Assembly: GCF_003003095.1 (NCBI RefSeq)
Contig: NZ_PVTT01000002.1
Location: 930,001 to 994,000, forward strand
DNA: 64,000 bases
DNA from: Hasllibacter halocynthiae
GTDB taxonomy: Bacteria; Pseudomonadota; Alphaproteobacteria; Rhodobacterales; Rhodobacteraceae
Direction: 5' to 3'
Position numbers and translations under genes: made by a program. Under the pieces are notes generated by a model. That model did no database searches, was not told the origin of the DNA, and saw only the letters and a list, made by a program, of their open reading frames with translations. Positions 38,013-47,050 of this stretch are shown here, in pieces; within the stretch, counting starts at the first letter, position 1; the number at the start of each line of letters is the position of its first letter.

Positions 38013-38650
38013 AGCTCCTCCTTCTCGACGTGGACGGTACGCTCGTGGACAGCCAGGGGCATATCCAGGCGGCGATGGAGGCTGCCTTCGCCGCGCGCGG
38101 CTTGCCCGCCCCGGACCGGGAGGGGGTGCGGGGGATCATCGGCCTGTCGCTGCCCGTGGCGATGGCGCGCCTCGCACCCGGTGCGGACGCCGAGGCGCTG
38201 ACGCGGGCCTACGGGGAGGCTTTCCATGCCACGCGGGACGATCCGGCCGCGCGCTCGCCGCTCTATCCCGGCGCTGGGGAGGCGGTGGAGGCGTTGCTCG
38301 CGCGGGACGACCTCCTCCTCGGGATCGCGACGGGCAAGTCGCGGCGCGGGCTGGACCACGTTCTCGAGGCGCACGGGCTGCGGGGCCGCTTCCACACGGA
38401 GCAGGTCGCGGACCACCATCCTTCCAAGCCGCACCCCTCCATGGTGTGGACGGCTCTGGCGGAGACGGGGGTGGAGGGCGGCGACGCCGCGCTGCTGGGC
38501 GGTAGTCCCTACGACATGGAGATGGCCCGCTTGGGCGGCATCCGGGCGCTGGGCGCTCTCTGGGGCTATGGCGCGCCGGAGGCGCTGAGGCGGGCCGGGG
38601 CGCATCGCCTCCTGGCCGGATGGGACGAGATCGCGGGAGAGCCGGCGTGA
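38009..38650 (+). CDS. HAD-superfamily hydrolase with altered motif IV
   Basis: 213 residues. Seen: motif I DVDGTLVDS with the nucleophile Asp, a Gph-like cap, motif II near GIATGKSRRGL, and the Lys of motif III in SKPHPSM. Motif IV reads GGSPYDMEMA, where relatives in this family usually have GD(T/S)xxDMEMA: the first metal-binding Asp is a Gly and only the second remains. Known: these enzymes are phosphatases such as phosphoglycolate phosphatase. Inferred: metal binding may be weakened, so activity should not be assumed. GTG start, GTGA overlaps at both ends. Confidence 0.88.
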   Translation: MKLLLLDVDGTLVDSQGHIQAAMEAAFAARGLPAPDREGVRGIIGLSLPVAMARLAPGADAEALTRAYGEAFHATRDDPAARSPLYPGAGEAVEALLARDDLLLGIATGKSRRGLDHVLEAHGLRGRFHTEQVADHHPSKPHPSMVWTALAETGVEGGDAALLGGSPYDMEMARLGGIRALGALWGYGAPEALRRAGAHRLLAGWDEIAGEPA

Positions 38651-39357
38651 GCGAGTGGAAGGCGAAGCGTTTCTGGAAGGCCGTGGAGACGGCCGACGTG
38701 GATGGGGGGCACGAGGTCAGGCTGGACGGACGCCCGGTGCGAACGCCCGCGAAGGCGCCGCTGGTGCTGCCGACCCCGGCGCTGGCCGCGGAGGTCGCGC
38801 GCGAATGGGACGCGGTGGGCGAGACGATCGATCCCGGCGCGATGCTCGCGACGCGGGCGGCCAACAGCGCCATCGACAAGGCCGCGCCCCAGCGCGAGGC
38901 GCTGATCGACGAGCTGGCCGGCTTCGGCGAGACCGACCTTCTTTCCTACCGGGCGGCGCATCCCGAGGGGCTGGTCGCGCGGCAGGCGGCGGAATGGGAC
39001 CCGCTGCTCGACTGGGCCGAGGCGCGGTTCGGCGCGCGGCTCCGGCCGGTCACGGGGGTGATGTTCGCCCCCCAGCGCCCGGAGGCGCTGGCCGCGCTGC
39101 GCGCGCCGCTTGAGGCGTCGGACGCGTTCGGGCTGACGGCCCTGTCCGATCTCGTGGCACTGTCGGGCAGCCTCGTGATCGGGCTGCGCGCGGCCGAGGG
39201 GGACGCGGACGTGGAAGGGCTCTGGCAGGTCTCGCGCCTGGACGAGCGCTGGCAGGCCGAGCTCTGGGGCGCCGACGACGAAGCCGAGGCCGACGCTGCG
39301 CGCAGGGGGAGGGCCTTCGCCGCGGCGGCGCGCTTCCATGCACTCTCGCGGTCATGA
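38647..39357 (+). CDS. ATP12-family F1-ATPase assembly chaperone
   Basis: 236 residues. In mitochondria Atp12 binds free F1 alpha subunits during assembly; alphaproteobacteria carry the ancestral form. Seen: KRFWKAVETADVDGGHEVRLDGRPVRTPAK at the start (split here as KRFWK and LDGRPVRTPAK), REWDAVGETIDPGAMLATRAANSA-type core, and WDPLLDWAEARFG. The GTG start overlaps the hydrolase stop. It is the last gene of the crcB chain. Confidence 0.92.
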   Translation: MSEWKAKRFWKAVETADVDGGHEVRLDGRPVRTPAKAPLVLPTPALAAEVAREWDAVGETIDPGAMLATRAANSAIDKAAPQREALIDELAGFGETDLLSYRAAHPEGLVARQAAEWDPLLDWAEARFGARLRPVTGVMFAPQRPEALAALRAPLEASDAFGLTALSDLVALSGSLVIGLRAAEGDADVEGLWQVSRLDERWQAELWGADDEAEADAARRGRAFAAAARFHALSRS

Positions 39358-39379
39358 ACGGCGTCACCCGGCGTCCGCC

Positions 39380-39410
39380 TTGACCGCGGGTGCGGCATCT
39401 GCCCTATTCT
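39380..39410 (+). promoter_or_regulatory. Candidate promoter for the bzt operon
   Basis: TTGACC (39380-39385) and TATTCT (39405-39410) are spaced 19 bases; shifting the -10 by one base gives 18. The leader of about 100 nt precedes bztA. The spacing is long, so confidence is limited. Confidence 0.4.
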
Positions 39411-39516
39411 CGCGCATTACGGCCATCGACCGGCCGTATCCCGCCGACCACCGGCGGGGCGCGATACCTAAGGCCCCCGGCACAAGGGGGCGATATACCA
39501 GGAAGAGGTTCCTTCG

Positions 39517-40539
39517 ATGAAGAAAACAGTGCTTCTCGGCACCGTGGCCGGTCTCGCCGCCGGTGGCGCGCTCGCCCAGAACTCGAGCACGCTCGAGCAG
39601 GTGCGCGACCGCGGCAACCTGATCTGCGGCGTGACCACGGGCTTGACCGGTTTCTCGGCCCCCGACGCCAACGGCGAATGGCAGGGCTTCGACGTCGATC
39701 TCTGCCGCGCCATCGCCGCGGCGACGCTGGGCGATCCCAACGCGGCCGACTTCGTGACCACCACCGGCCAGACGCGCTTCTCGGCGCTCGCCTCGGGCGA
39801 GATCGACGTGCTGACGCGGAACACGACCTGGACCTACTCGCGCGACAACGACCTCGACTTCGAGTTCGCCGGCGTGAACTACTATGACGGCCAGGGCTTC
39901 ATGGTCCCCGCCGAGCTGGGCGTGACCTCCGCGCTCGACCTCGACGGCGCGACGGTCTGCATCCAGACCGGCACCACGACCGAGCTGAACCTTGCGGACT
40001 TCTTCCGCGCGAACAACATCTCCTACGAGCCGGTGCCGATCGAGACGAACGCCGAAGCCCAGCAGCAGTACCTCGCGGGCGCCTGCGACGTGTACACAAC
40101 CGACGCCTCGGGCCTGGCCGCCACGCGCGCGACCTTCGAGAACGCGGACGAGCACGTCATCCTGCCGGAGATCATCTCCAAGGAGCCGCTCGGCCCCGCC
40201 GTGCGCCACGGCGATCCGGTCTGGGGCGACATCGTCCGGTGGACGCTGAACGCCCTCGTCACCGCCGAGGAGCTCGGCATCACCAGCGCCAACGTGATGG
40301 ACCTCGCCGCCGAGGCCGGCGACAACCCGGAGGTCAACCGCCTGCTCGGCACCGAGGGCGAGCTGCCCGAGATGCTTGGCCTCGAGTCGGACGCCTTCGC
40401 GAACGCGATCGCGGCGGTCGGCAACTACGGCGAGATCTTCGAGCGCAACATCGGCGAATCGACCCCGATCGGCCTCGCGCGGGGGCTGAACGCCCTCTAT
40501 ACCGAAGGCGGGCTGCAGTACGCGCCGCCCTTCCGCTGA
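39517..40539 (+). CDS. bztA: Amino-acid ABC transporter, periplasmic binding protein (BztA/AapJ)
   Basis: 340 residues with a signal peptide (MKKTVLLGTVAGLAAGGALA, cleaved before Gln21). The mature protein binds polar amino acids (glutamate, glutamine, aspartate, asparagine in Rhodobacter capsulatus) and hands them to the permeases. Seen: RGNLICGVTTGLTGFSAPD, GFDVDLCRAIAAA and LTRNTTWTYSRD, the family core. It heads the four-gene bzt operon. A hairpin after the stop may keep its message more abundant than those of the permeases. Confidence 0.95.
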   Translation: MKKTVLLGTVAGLAAGGALAQNSSTLEQVRDRGNLICGVTTGLTGFSAPDANGEWQGFDVDLCRAIAAATLGDPNAADFVTTTGQTRFSALASGEIDVLTRNTTWTYSRDNDLDFEFAGVNYYDGQGFMVPAELGVTSALDLDGATVCIQTGTTTELNLADFFRANNISYEPVPIETNAEAQQQYLAGACDVYTTDASGLAATRATFENADEHVILPEIISKEPLGPAVRHGDPVWGDIVRWTLNALVTAEELGITSANVMDLAAEAGDNPEVNRLLGTEGELPEMLGLESDAFANAIAAVGNYGEIFERNIGESTPIGLARGLNALYTEGGLQYAPPFR

Positions 40540-40553
40540 TGCGACAGGGGGGG

Positions 40554-40577
40554 AGGGGGCGCCACGTCGCGCCCCCT
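40554..40577 (+). promoter_or_regulatory. Hairpin between bztA and bztB
   Basis: AGGGGGCG (40554-40561) pairs with CGCCCCCT (40570-40577), then TCTCC. It fits a partial terminator or 3' stabiliser, common after binding-protein genes. Confidence 0.6.
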
Positions 40578-40663
40578 TCTCCACCCCACCTAGGACGACC
40601 CCCAGCTGATCGCCCGCGCACGGGCGGCGCCGAAGACCAGGGGGCGGCAAGGGACAGGTCCTT

Positions 40664-41905
40664 ATGACGACGATCGACCACGCCGGCCGGGGCGAGGGGG
40701 GCTTCCGCCTCTCGCAGCTTCTGTACGACCGGCGCTACCGCAGCCTGACGATCCAGGCCGTGGCCATGATCCTGCTCGTGCTGCTCGTCGTCTGGCTGGT
40801 GGACAACACGGTCACGAACCTTTCCCGACAGGGCAAGGACATCGACTTCGGCTTCCTCGGCACGGTCGCCGGCTACGACATCAACCAGACGCTCATCCCC
40901 TATTCCAGCCAGGACACGCATCTGCGCGCCGCCGCGGTCGGCATCCTGAACACGCTGCTCGTCGCCTTCCTCGGCTGCATTGCCGCCACGATCGTCGGCG
41001 TCCTCGCAGGGGTCGCGCGCCTGTCGAGGAACTGGCTGATCTCCGGCCTGATGGCCGTCTACGTGGAGGGGTTCCGCAACGTGCCCCTGCTGCTGTGGAT
41101 CATCGTGATCTTCGCGGTCATGTCGGAGGGGATGCCGCAGCCTCGCGCGTTCCGGGGCGACGATCCGGCCGCGTCCATGCTGCTGGGCGACAGCGTCGCG
41201 ATCACCAACCGGGGCATCTACATCCCGGGGGTCGAGTTCGCGGCCCCCCTCGCGGGCTCGACCGGGTGGACATGGGCCCTGATCCTCGGGGCGGTCCTGG
41301 CCGGCGTCCTCGCCGCGCGGGTGGTGAAGAAGCGCGCCGATGCCCGGCAGGAGGCGACGGGCGAGCGCCCCGTGACATGGCCGCTGCGGCTGGCGCTGAT
41401 CCTCGGGCCGGCGATCGCGCTGCTCTTCGTCTTCGGGGCGGGGCTGAACAAGCCGGAGCTGGCCGGCTTCAACTTCCAGGGCGGGATCCACATGCGGAAC
41501 TCGCTCATCGCGCTGTGGTTCGCGCTGACCCTCTACACCGGCGCCTTCATCGCCGAGAACGTGCGCGCCGGCATCCTGTCAGTCTCGAAGGGCCAATCCG
41601 AGGCGGCCTTCGCGCTGGGGCTCAGGCCGGGCCGCACGATGAGCCTCATCATCCTGCCGCAGGCGCTGCGGGTCATCATCCCGCCGCTGATCTCGCAGTA
41701 CCTGAACCTGACGAAGAACTCATCCCTCGCGCTCGCGGTCGGGTACATGGACGTGCGCTCGACCCTCGGGGGGATCACGATCAACCAGACGGGCCGCGAG
41801 CTCGAGGGAATGCTCCTCCTCGGACTCTTCTACCTCGTGACCTCGCTCACGATCTCGGCCCTGCTGAACGTCTACAACGGCAGCGTTAAGCTGAAGGAGC
41901 GCTGA
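40664..41905 (+). CDS. bztB: Amino-acid ABC transporter permease BztB
   Basis: 413 residues, a long-form permease with extra N-terminal helices and a central loop, typical of BztB/AapQ. Seen: VEGFRNVPLLLWI in the conserved region and the cytoplasmic coupling motif ALGLRPGRTMSLIILPQALR (EAA loop). It pairs with BztC to form the membrane channel. It starts 124 bases after bztA, with the hairpin in that gap. Confidence 0.95.
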   Translation: MTTIDHAGRGEGGFRLSQLLYDRRYRSLTIQAVAMILLVLLVVWLVDNTVTNLSRQGKDIDFGFLGTVAGYDINQTLIPYSSQDTHLRAAAVGILNTLLVAFLGCIAATIVGVLAGVARLSRNWLISGLMAVYVEGFRNVPLLLWIIVIFAVMSEGMPQPRAFRGDDPAASMLLGDSVAITNRGIYIPGVEFAAPLAGSTGWTWALILGAVLAGVLAARVVKKRADARQEATGERPVTWPLRLALILGPAIALLFVFGAGLNKPELAGFNFQGGIHMRNSLIALWFALTLYTGAFIAENVRAGILSVSKGQSEAAFALGLRPGRTMSLIILPQALRVIIPPLISQYLNLTKNSSLALAVGYMDVRSTLGGITINQTGRELEGMLLLGLFYLVTSLTISALLNVYNGSVKLKER

Positions 41906-41909
41906 GGCC

Positions 41910-43235
41910 ATGTCCGACACGCACGCACAGACGGCCGCCTTCCAAGCCTCCTTTGTCCGCGAGGAGATGGTCGCGGCCTCGCCCCCGCCCGCGCGGGACA
42001 GGGGGGTGGTCAAGTGGCTGCGCGAGAACCTCTTCTCCTCGTGGCTGAACGTGATCCTGACGGTGTTGGGACTGCTGGCGATCTGGTGGATCGCCTCGCA
42101 CGTCTTCCCGTGGATGCTGCGCGGCATCTGGGTCGCCGATTCCCTGTCCGAATGCCGCGAGATCCGGAACGAGCGCTACGGCGAGGGGGTCGGCGCCGCC
42201 TGCTGGGCGGTCCTGACGGAGCGGTGGAACCAGCTGATGTTCGGCTTCTACCCGCAGGATCTCTATTGGCGGCCGGTCGCGGGCGTGGCCTTCTTCGTCG
42301 CCGCCCTGATGCCGATCCTGTTCTCGCGCCTGCCTCGCTGGACGCTCTGGTTCAGCGCGGCCGCGCCCTTCGTCGCCTTCTGGCTGATCTGGGGCGGCAC
42401 GATCTGGGCGCCTGTCGTGGTGGCCGGGGGCTTCGCCCTGGGGGCGCTGGCCTACGTGGCGCTGTCGAACGTCAACCAGATCGCGGCGACCCTCGCCGCG
42501 ATCGTGGTCCCCGTGCTGTTCTGGCTCTTCGCCGCTGGGCCGCTGATCGGCGCGCTGCAATCGGCGATCCCCCTCGCCATCGAGTTCGTGCCGTCCGACG
42601 ATATCGGCGGCTTCCTCCTCGCGGTGATCATCGGCTTCTCGGCGATCATCCTGTCGCTGCCCCTCGGCATCCTCCTGGCGCTGGGGCGGCGGTCGGACCT
42701 CTTCATCATCTCGAAGGTCTCGGTCGCGTTCATCGAGACCATCCGCGGCGTGCCGCTGATCGTTTGGCTCTTCACCGCCTCGCTGCTGCTGAACTACTTC
42801 ATGCCGCCGGGGACCAACTTCGACCTGATGCTGCGCGTCATCATCATGGTGACGCTCTTCGCCTCGGCCTATATCGCCGAGGTCGTGCGCGGCGGCCTCG
42901 CAGCGCTGCCCAAGGGCCAGTACGAGGGGGCCGACTCCCTCGGGCTGGACTACTGGCAGTCGATGCGCCTCGTGATCCTGCCGCAGGCGCTGAAGATCTC
43001 GATCCCGGGCATCGTCAACACGTTCATCGGCCTCTTCAAGGACACGACGCTGGTGGTGTTCATCGGGCTTCTCGACCCGATCGGCCTGTCGAACGCGATC
43101 CGCGCCACGACCGCGTGGAACGGCATCTACTGGGAGCTCTTCATCTTCATCGGGCTCCTCTTCTTCGTCTGCTGCTTCGCGATGTCCCGCTACTCCATGT
43201 ACCTCGAGCGCAAGCTGGCGCGCGAGCACCGCTGA
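41910..43235 (+). CDS. bztC: Amino-acid ABC transporter permease BztC
   Basis: 441 residues, the second long-form permease. Seen: several N-terminal helices beyond the usual five, [14 protein letters not shown], and the coupling loop [20 protein letters not shown]. It starts 4 bases after bztB, so the two are co-translated. Confidence 0.95.
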   Translation: MSDTHAQTAAFQASFVREEMVAASPPPARDRGVVKWLRENLFSSWLNVILTVLGLLAIWWIASHVFPWMLRGIWVADSLSECREIRNERYGEGVGAACWAVLTERWNQLMFGFYPQDLYWRPVAGVAFFVAALMPILFSRLPRWTLWFSAAAPFVAFWLIWGGTIWAPVVVAGGFALGALAYVALSNVNQIAATLAAIVVPVLFWLFAAGPLIGALQSAIPLAIEFVPSDDIGGFLLAVIIGFSAIILSLPLGILLALGRRSDLFIISKVSVAFIETIRGVPLIVWLFTASLLLNYFMPPGTNFDLMLRVIIMVTLFASAYIAEVVRGGLAALPKGQYEGADSLGLDYWQSMRLVILPQALKISIPGIVNTFIGLFKDTTLVVFIGLLDPIGLSNAIRATTAWNGIYWELFIFIGLLFFVCCFAMSRYSMYLERKLAREHR

Positions 43236-43246
43236 GGAACCCCGTC

Positions 43247-44047
43247 ATGGCCATGACCGACACCGCCGCGCCCGCCGCCGAGATCGACCGCTCGAACATG
43301 CGCGTCTCGGACGAGGTCGCGATCTCGATCGAGAACCTCAACAAGTGGTACGGCGAGTTCCACGTCCTGCGCGACATCGACCTGAAGGTCATGCGCGGCG
43401 AGCGGATCGTCGTCTGCGGGCCCTCCGGCTCGGGCAAGTCCACCCTGATCCGCTGCATCAACGCCCTGGAGGAGCACCAGCAGGGCCGGATCGAGGTGGA
43501 CGGGACGGTCCTGTCCTCGGACCTCAAGAACATCGACAAGATCCGGTCCGAGGTCGGGATGTGCTTCCAGCACTTCAACCTCTTCCCGCACCTCACCATC
43601 CTCGAGAACTGCACGCTCGCGCCGATCTGGGTCCGCAAGACCCCCCGCCGCGAGGCCGAGGAGACGGCGATGCACTTCCTCGAGAAGGTCAAGATCCCCG
43701 AGCAGGCCGACAAGTATCCCGGCCAACTCTCCGGCGGGCAGCAGCAGCGCGTCGCCATCGCGCGGTCCTTGTGCATGCGTCCGCGCATCATGCTCTTCGA
43801 CGAGCCGACATCGGCCCTCGATCCCGAGATGATCAAGGAGGTGCTCGACACGATGATCGAACTTGCCCAGGACGGCATGACGATGATCTGCGTCACGCAC
43901 GAAATGGGCTTCGCCCGTCAGGTCGCCAACCGGGTCATCTTCATGGACCAGGGCCAGATCGTCGAGCAGAACGAGCCCGAGGCGTTCTTCACCGATCCGC
44001 AGAACGACAGGACGAAGCTGTTCCTCAGCCAGATCCTGGGTCACTGA
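43247..44047 (+). CDS. bztD: Amino-acid ABC transporter ATP-binding protein BztD
   Basis: 266 residues. It powers the importer. Seen: Walker [10 protein letters not shown] at residues 58-66, Q-loop [12 protein letters not shown] signature LSGGQQQR, Walker [13 protein letters not shown] and the switch His in VTHEMGFAR. The ATG at 43247 is followed by another at 43253. The last 7 bases overlap the end of the convergent phosphatase gene. Confidence 0.96.
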   Translation: MAMTDTAAPAAEIDRSNMRVSDEVAISIENLNKWYGEFHVLRDIDLKVMRGERIVVCGPSGSGKSTLIRCINALEEHQQGRIEVDGTVLSSDLKNIDKIRSEVGMCFQHFNLFPHLTILENCTLAPIWVRKTPRREAEETAMHFLEKVKIPEQADKYPGQLSGGQQQRVAIARSLCMRPRIMLFDEPTSALDPEMIKEVLDTMIELAQDGMTMICVTHEMGFARQVANRVIFMDQGQIVEQNEPEAFFTDPQNDRTKLFLSQILGH

Positions 44048-44580
44048 TCGCCGCGGCGGGCTTCGCCCGCCGGCCCGATCCCCTGTTCAAGGTCGGCCGG
44101 CACCGCGAAGCCCAAGACCTCGCCCGTGCCGCGGAGGGCGCCGGACCAAGCCGGAGCGTCGAAGCGGACCGCCAGCGTCGCAGCCGTCGGGAAGTCCTGG
44201 AACCGCGGGTGATCCGGCGCCGCGCGGACTAGCCGGGCCGCCAGTTCGGCCAGGCCGGGATTGTGCGCCACCACGGCGACCGCTTCCTCGGGGGATCCCG
44301 CCAGGGCGTCCAGGATGGCCTGCGGCGGCGCGTGATAGAGCGCCTCGAGGTCCGTGCGCGGCGGCTTTCCCAGTGCCGGGGCGATGCGGCCCCAGGTCTC
44401 GGCCGCGCGCGCGGCCGTGCTGACCAGCGCCCGCCCCGGCACCCAGCCGTTCCCGGCGAGCCACGCCCCCATCAGGGGCGCCTGCCGCCGGCCGCGTTGG
44501 GCCAGGGGGCGGTTGTGGTCGGGCCCGGTAGCGGCGCGGTCGGACTTGGCGTGGCGGATCAGGATCAGCGTGCGGCTCAC
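44041..44580 (-). CDS. SixA-like histidine phosphatase
   Basis: 179 residues. Seen: the catalytic RHAKS with His10 near the N-terminus and [12 protein letters not shown] with the second His. Known: small branch-2-like phosphoglycerate-mutase fold proteins of this type include SixA, which removes phosphate from histidine in phosphotransfer proteins; the partner here is unknown. The GTG start overlaps the stop of the ferredoxin-like gene (GTGA), and the stop overlaps that of bztD. Confidence 0.88.
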   Translation of the reverse strand: MSRTLILIRHAKSDRAATGPDHNRPLAQRGRRQAPLMGAWLAGNGWVPGRALVSTAARAAETWGRIAPALGKPPRTDLEALYHAPPQAILDALAGSPEEAVAVVAHNPGLAELAARLVRAAPDHPRFQDFPTAATLAVRFDAPAWSGALRGTGEVLGFAVPADLEQGIGPAGEARRGDQ

Positions 44581-45188
44581 GACGCCTCTCCGGCGAAGGC
44601 CCGCATGTGGAAGGCGGCCTGCGCGTCCGGTCTGTGCCACTGCTGCGAGACGGGGCAGGCGTGACGCACGGCGCATCCGCGCGTCCGGCAGTCCGACCCC
44701 TCGGGCGAGCGGACGTAGTCCAGGCAGCGCGGCACGTCGTAGCCGCCCGCGTTCAGCGCATCCACCGGGCAGGCAGTCAGGCAAGGCTTGGGACAGGGCG
44801 GGCAGGGCGATCCGACGCCCTCGGGCACCGGCCTCTCGCCGGGTAGCGCCACCGCCCCGCGCATGGAGGTCCAGAGCCCCGCCTCGCCGTCCACCAGCAG
44901 GCCCACGGGGCTCTCGAAGGCCCGGCCGGTGGCCGCGGCCCAGCGCAGGAACGGATGCCAGGGCGGGCCGCCGAAGGGGAACGACGCCTCGCCCCCCTCT
45001 CGCGCGGCGAAGGCGCCGATCACGCGCTCGCTCCAGCGGTTCATCGGATCGGGCCGGCCGTCCGCGTATTCCGGCGAGGCCGTGAACACCGCCCAGAAGC
45101 GCGGCTCGGCAGGGGCGAGGATCAGGATCGTCCGTCCGCCCTTGCGGAAGCCGCCGAGGACGCGGAGCCCCTCCGGCGCGTCAGCCAC
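44577..45188 (-). CDS. Ferredoxin-like protein with two cysteine clusters
   Basis: 203 residues. The first 130 residues have no motif I can name. The last third has [17 protein letters not shown], a 4Fe-4S-type cluster, and then [15 protein letters not shown]. The first matches a ferredoxin-type fold; the second may bind another cluster or close the first. Known: proteins like this are annotated simply as ferredoxins in relatives; their partners are unknown. It lies between argB and the histidine phosphatase, with overlaps of 8 bases (GTG start in the argB stop) and 4 bases. Confidence 0.75.
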   Translation of the reverse strand: MADAPEGLRVLGGFRKGGRTILILAPAEPRFWAVFTASPEYADGRPDPMNRWSERVIGAFAAREGGEASFPFGGPPWHPFLRWAAATGRAFESPVGLLVDGEAGLWTSMRGAVALPGERPVPEGVGSPCPPCPKPCLTACPVDALNAGGYDVPRCLDYVRSPEGSDCRTRGCAVRHACPVSQQWHRPDAQAAFHMRAFAGEAS

Positions 45189-46026
45189 GTATCAGGCTGC
45201 CCGCGCCGTGATCGGTGAAGAGCTCCAGCAGCACGGCGTTCGGCACCCGCCCGTCGAGGATCACGACGGCCCGCACCCCGCCTTCCAGGGCCTCCAGCGC
45301 GGTCTCGGTCTTCGGGATCATGCCTCCGAGGATGGTGCCGTCCGCCGTCATGGCGCGTACCTTCTCGGCCGTCAGCTCGGTCACCACGTCGCCGGCCCGG
45401 TCCTTCACGCCCGCCACGTCCGTCAGGAGGAGCAGCCGGTCCGCGCCCAGGGCCTGCGCCACCGCCCCGGCGAAGGTGTCGCCGTTGACGTTGAACGTCT
45501 CGCCACCCGCGCCGCCGCCGATGGGCGCGATCACGGGGATCATGTCCGCCGCGAAGAGGGTCCGCAGAACGGAGACGTCCACCTCGGACGGCGCGCCGAC
45601 ATAGCCGAGGTCCGCCGCGACCGGCCTACAGCTCACGAGGCCGGCATCCTTGCCCGACAGCCCCACTGCGCGGCCGCCCTGGCCCTGGATGGCCTGCACG
45701 ATCCGGGCGTTGACCCGGCCCCCCAGCACCATCTCGACCACCTCGGCGGTGGTCCCGTCGGTGACGCGCTTGCCGTTCGCGAACGTCGTCCCGACCCCCA
45801 GGCGGCCGAGCATCTCGTTGATCATCGGCCCGCCGCCATGGACGATGACCGGGTTGACGCCCACTTGCCGCATCAGCACGACGTCGCGCGCGAATCCCTC
45901 CATCGCCTCGTCCGAGCCCATGGCGTGCCCGCCCAGCTTGATGACCACGACCGCCCCGTCATAGCGTTGCAGATAGGGCAGGGCCGAGCTGAGGGTGGCA
46001 GCGGTGGCGATCCAATCGCGGTTCAT
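45181..46026 (-). CDS. argB: Acetylglutamate kinase
   Basis: 281 residues. It phosphorylates N-acetylglutamate, the second step of arginine synthesis. Seen: [11 protein letters not shown] near the N-terminus, [23 protein letters not shown] and the ATP-binding end. I start it at the ATG ending at 46026 because AGGA lies 8 bases upstream. An alternative ATG at 46041 would be 5 residues longer, but the promoter at 46051-46079 would start the transcript almost on it. The product sequence is typical of arginine-feedback-controlled kinases, but I cannot show that from sequence alone. Confidence 0.95.
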   Translation of the reverse strand: MNRDWIATAATLSSALPYLQRYDGAVVVIKLGGHAMGSDEAMEGFARDVVLMRQVGVNPVIVHGGGPMINEMLGRLGVGTTFANGKRVTDGTTAEVVEMVLGGRVNARIVQAIQGQGGRAVGLSGKDAGLVSCRPVAADLGYVGAPSEVDVSVLRTLFAADMIPVIAPIGGGAGGETFNVNGDTFAGAVAQALGADRLLLLTDVAGVKDRAGDVVTELTAEKVRAMTADGTILGGMIPKTETALEALEGGVRAVVILDGRVPNAVLLELFTDHGAGSLIRG

Positions 46027-46050
46027 GCTCTGTGTCCTCATGGCCCGGTG

Positions 46051-46079
46051 CCCCTACAGGCGCGCCGCCCCCCTGCCAA
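46051..46079 (-). promoter_or_regulatory. Candidate promoter for argB
   Basis: On the minus strand TTGGCA (46079-46074) and TAGGGG (46056-46051) are spaced by 17 bases. It lies between the divergent argB and SDR genes. Confidence 0.55.
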
Positions 46080-46091
46080 CAGGTGCCCGCG

Positions 46092-46817
46092 ATGCAGAAG
46101 ACCCTCCTCCTGACGGGCGCGAGCCGCGGGATCGGCCACGCGACGGTCAAGACCTTCTCGGCGCAGGGATGGCGGGTGCTGACCTGCTCGCGCCAGCCCT
46201 TCGATCCGCGCTGCCCCTGGCCCGGCGGTGCCGAGAACCACGTCGAGATCGACCTCGCCGACCCCGGGAAGACCATCGCGGCCCTGGACGTGATCCGCGG
46301 GAAGCTCGGCGGCCGCCTCGACGCCTTGGTGAACAACGCCGGCATCTCGCCCAAGGGCGAGGGGGGCAAGCGGCTGTCGACCCTGACCACCGACCTCTCG
46401 ACATGGGGGCAGGTGTTCCACGTCAACTTCTTCGCCCCCGTCGTCCTCGCCCGCGGGCTGAAGGACGAGCTGGTCGGGGCGGGCGGGGCGATCGTCAACG
46501 TCACGTCGATCGCCGGCAACGAGGTCCACCCGTTCGCGGGCGCGGCCTACGCCACATCCAAGGCGGCGCTGAAGGCGCTGACGCGCGAGATGGCGCACGA
46601 TTTCGGCCCCCTCGGGGTGCGCGTGAACGCCATCGCCCCCGGCGAGGTCGAGACCTCGATCCTCTCGCCCGGCACGGAGGACATCGTCCAAGACCTGCCC
46701 CTGCGCCGCCTCGGCCAGCCCCGCGAGGTCGCGGAGGTGATCCACTTCCTCTGCTCGGACGCCTCCTCCTACGTGTCGGGCACGGAGATCGAGGTGAACG
46801 GCGGCCAGCACGTTTAG
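46092..46817 (+). CDS. SDR-family oxidoreductase
   Basis: 241 residues, a complete classical SDR. Seen: TGASRGIG at residues 8-15, NNAGIS, and the catalytic pair YATSK with the Ser before it (VTSIAG). Substrate unknown. I prefer the ATG at 46092, with AGG 8 bases upstream, over the in-frame GTG at 46083. It faces away from argB. Confidence 0.9.
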   Translation: MQKTLLLTGASRGIGHATVKTFSAQGWRVLTCSRQPFDPRCPWPGGAENHVEIDLADPGKTIAALDVIRGKLGGRLDALVNNAGISPKGEGGKRLSTLTTDLSTWGQVFHVNFFAPVVLARGLKDELVGAGGAIVNVTSIAGNEVHPFAGAAYATSKAALKALTREMAHDFGPLGVRVNAIAPGEVETSILSPGTEDIVQDLPLRRLGQPREVAEVIHFLCSDASSYVSGTEIEVNGGQHV

Positions 46818-46851
46818 CCCTGCCCACTCGGCGGCCCGCCGCCGGCGCGGC

Positions 46852-46881
46852 TTGACGCTATGTCGCAGGACACGCTAGAGG
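46852..46881 (+). promoter_or_regulatory. Candidate promoter for the leader ORF and ABC exporter
   Basis: TTGACG (46852-46857), 18-base spacer, TAGAGG (46876-46881). The leader ORF begins about 30 bases downstream. Confidence 0.55.
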
Positions 46882-46913
46882 TCGCGCATCACGGAACGCG
46901 AAGGAGGACGACG

Positions 46914-46973
46914 ATGGACGCCATGACCCTCGACACCGCCCCCTTCGCCGGCGTGCGGACCCGCTTCCGCTAG
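46914..46973 (+). CDS. Possible 19-residue leader peptide
   Basis: A short frame MDAMTLDTAPFAGVRTRFR, then TAG. It has an excellent ribosome site (AAGGAGG, about 6 bases before the ATG) and its own promoter. The peptide ends with three arginines in the last five residues. A small hairpin, GGCCC/GGGCC, follows at about 46981-46997, and the ABC exporter starts 77 bases later. Inferred: translation of this ORF may influence downstream expression, or it may be a chance ORF or a gene remnant. I do not recognise the peptide. Confidence 0.45.
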   Translation: MDAMTLDTAPFAGVRTRFR

Positions 46974-47050
46974 ACGTCGTCCGGCCCCCTTCAGGGCCGC
47001 ATCCTAACGTTCCACGAAGGCGCCGCCCGCCCGGGCAGGCGATCTCCGCA

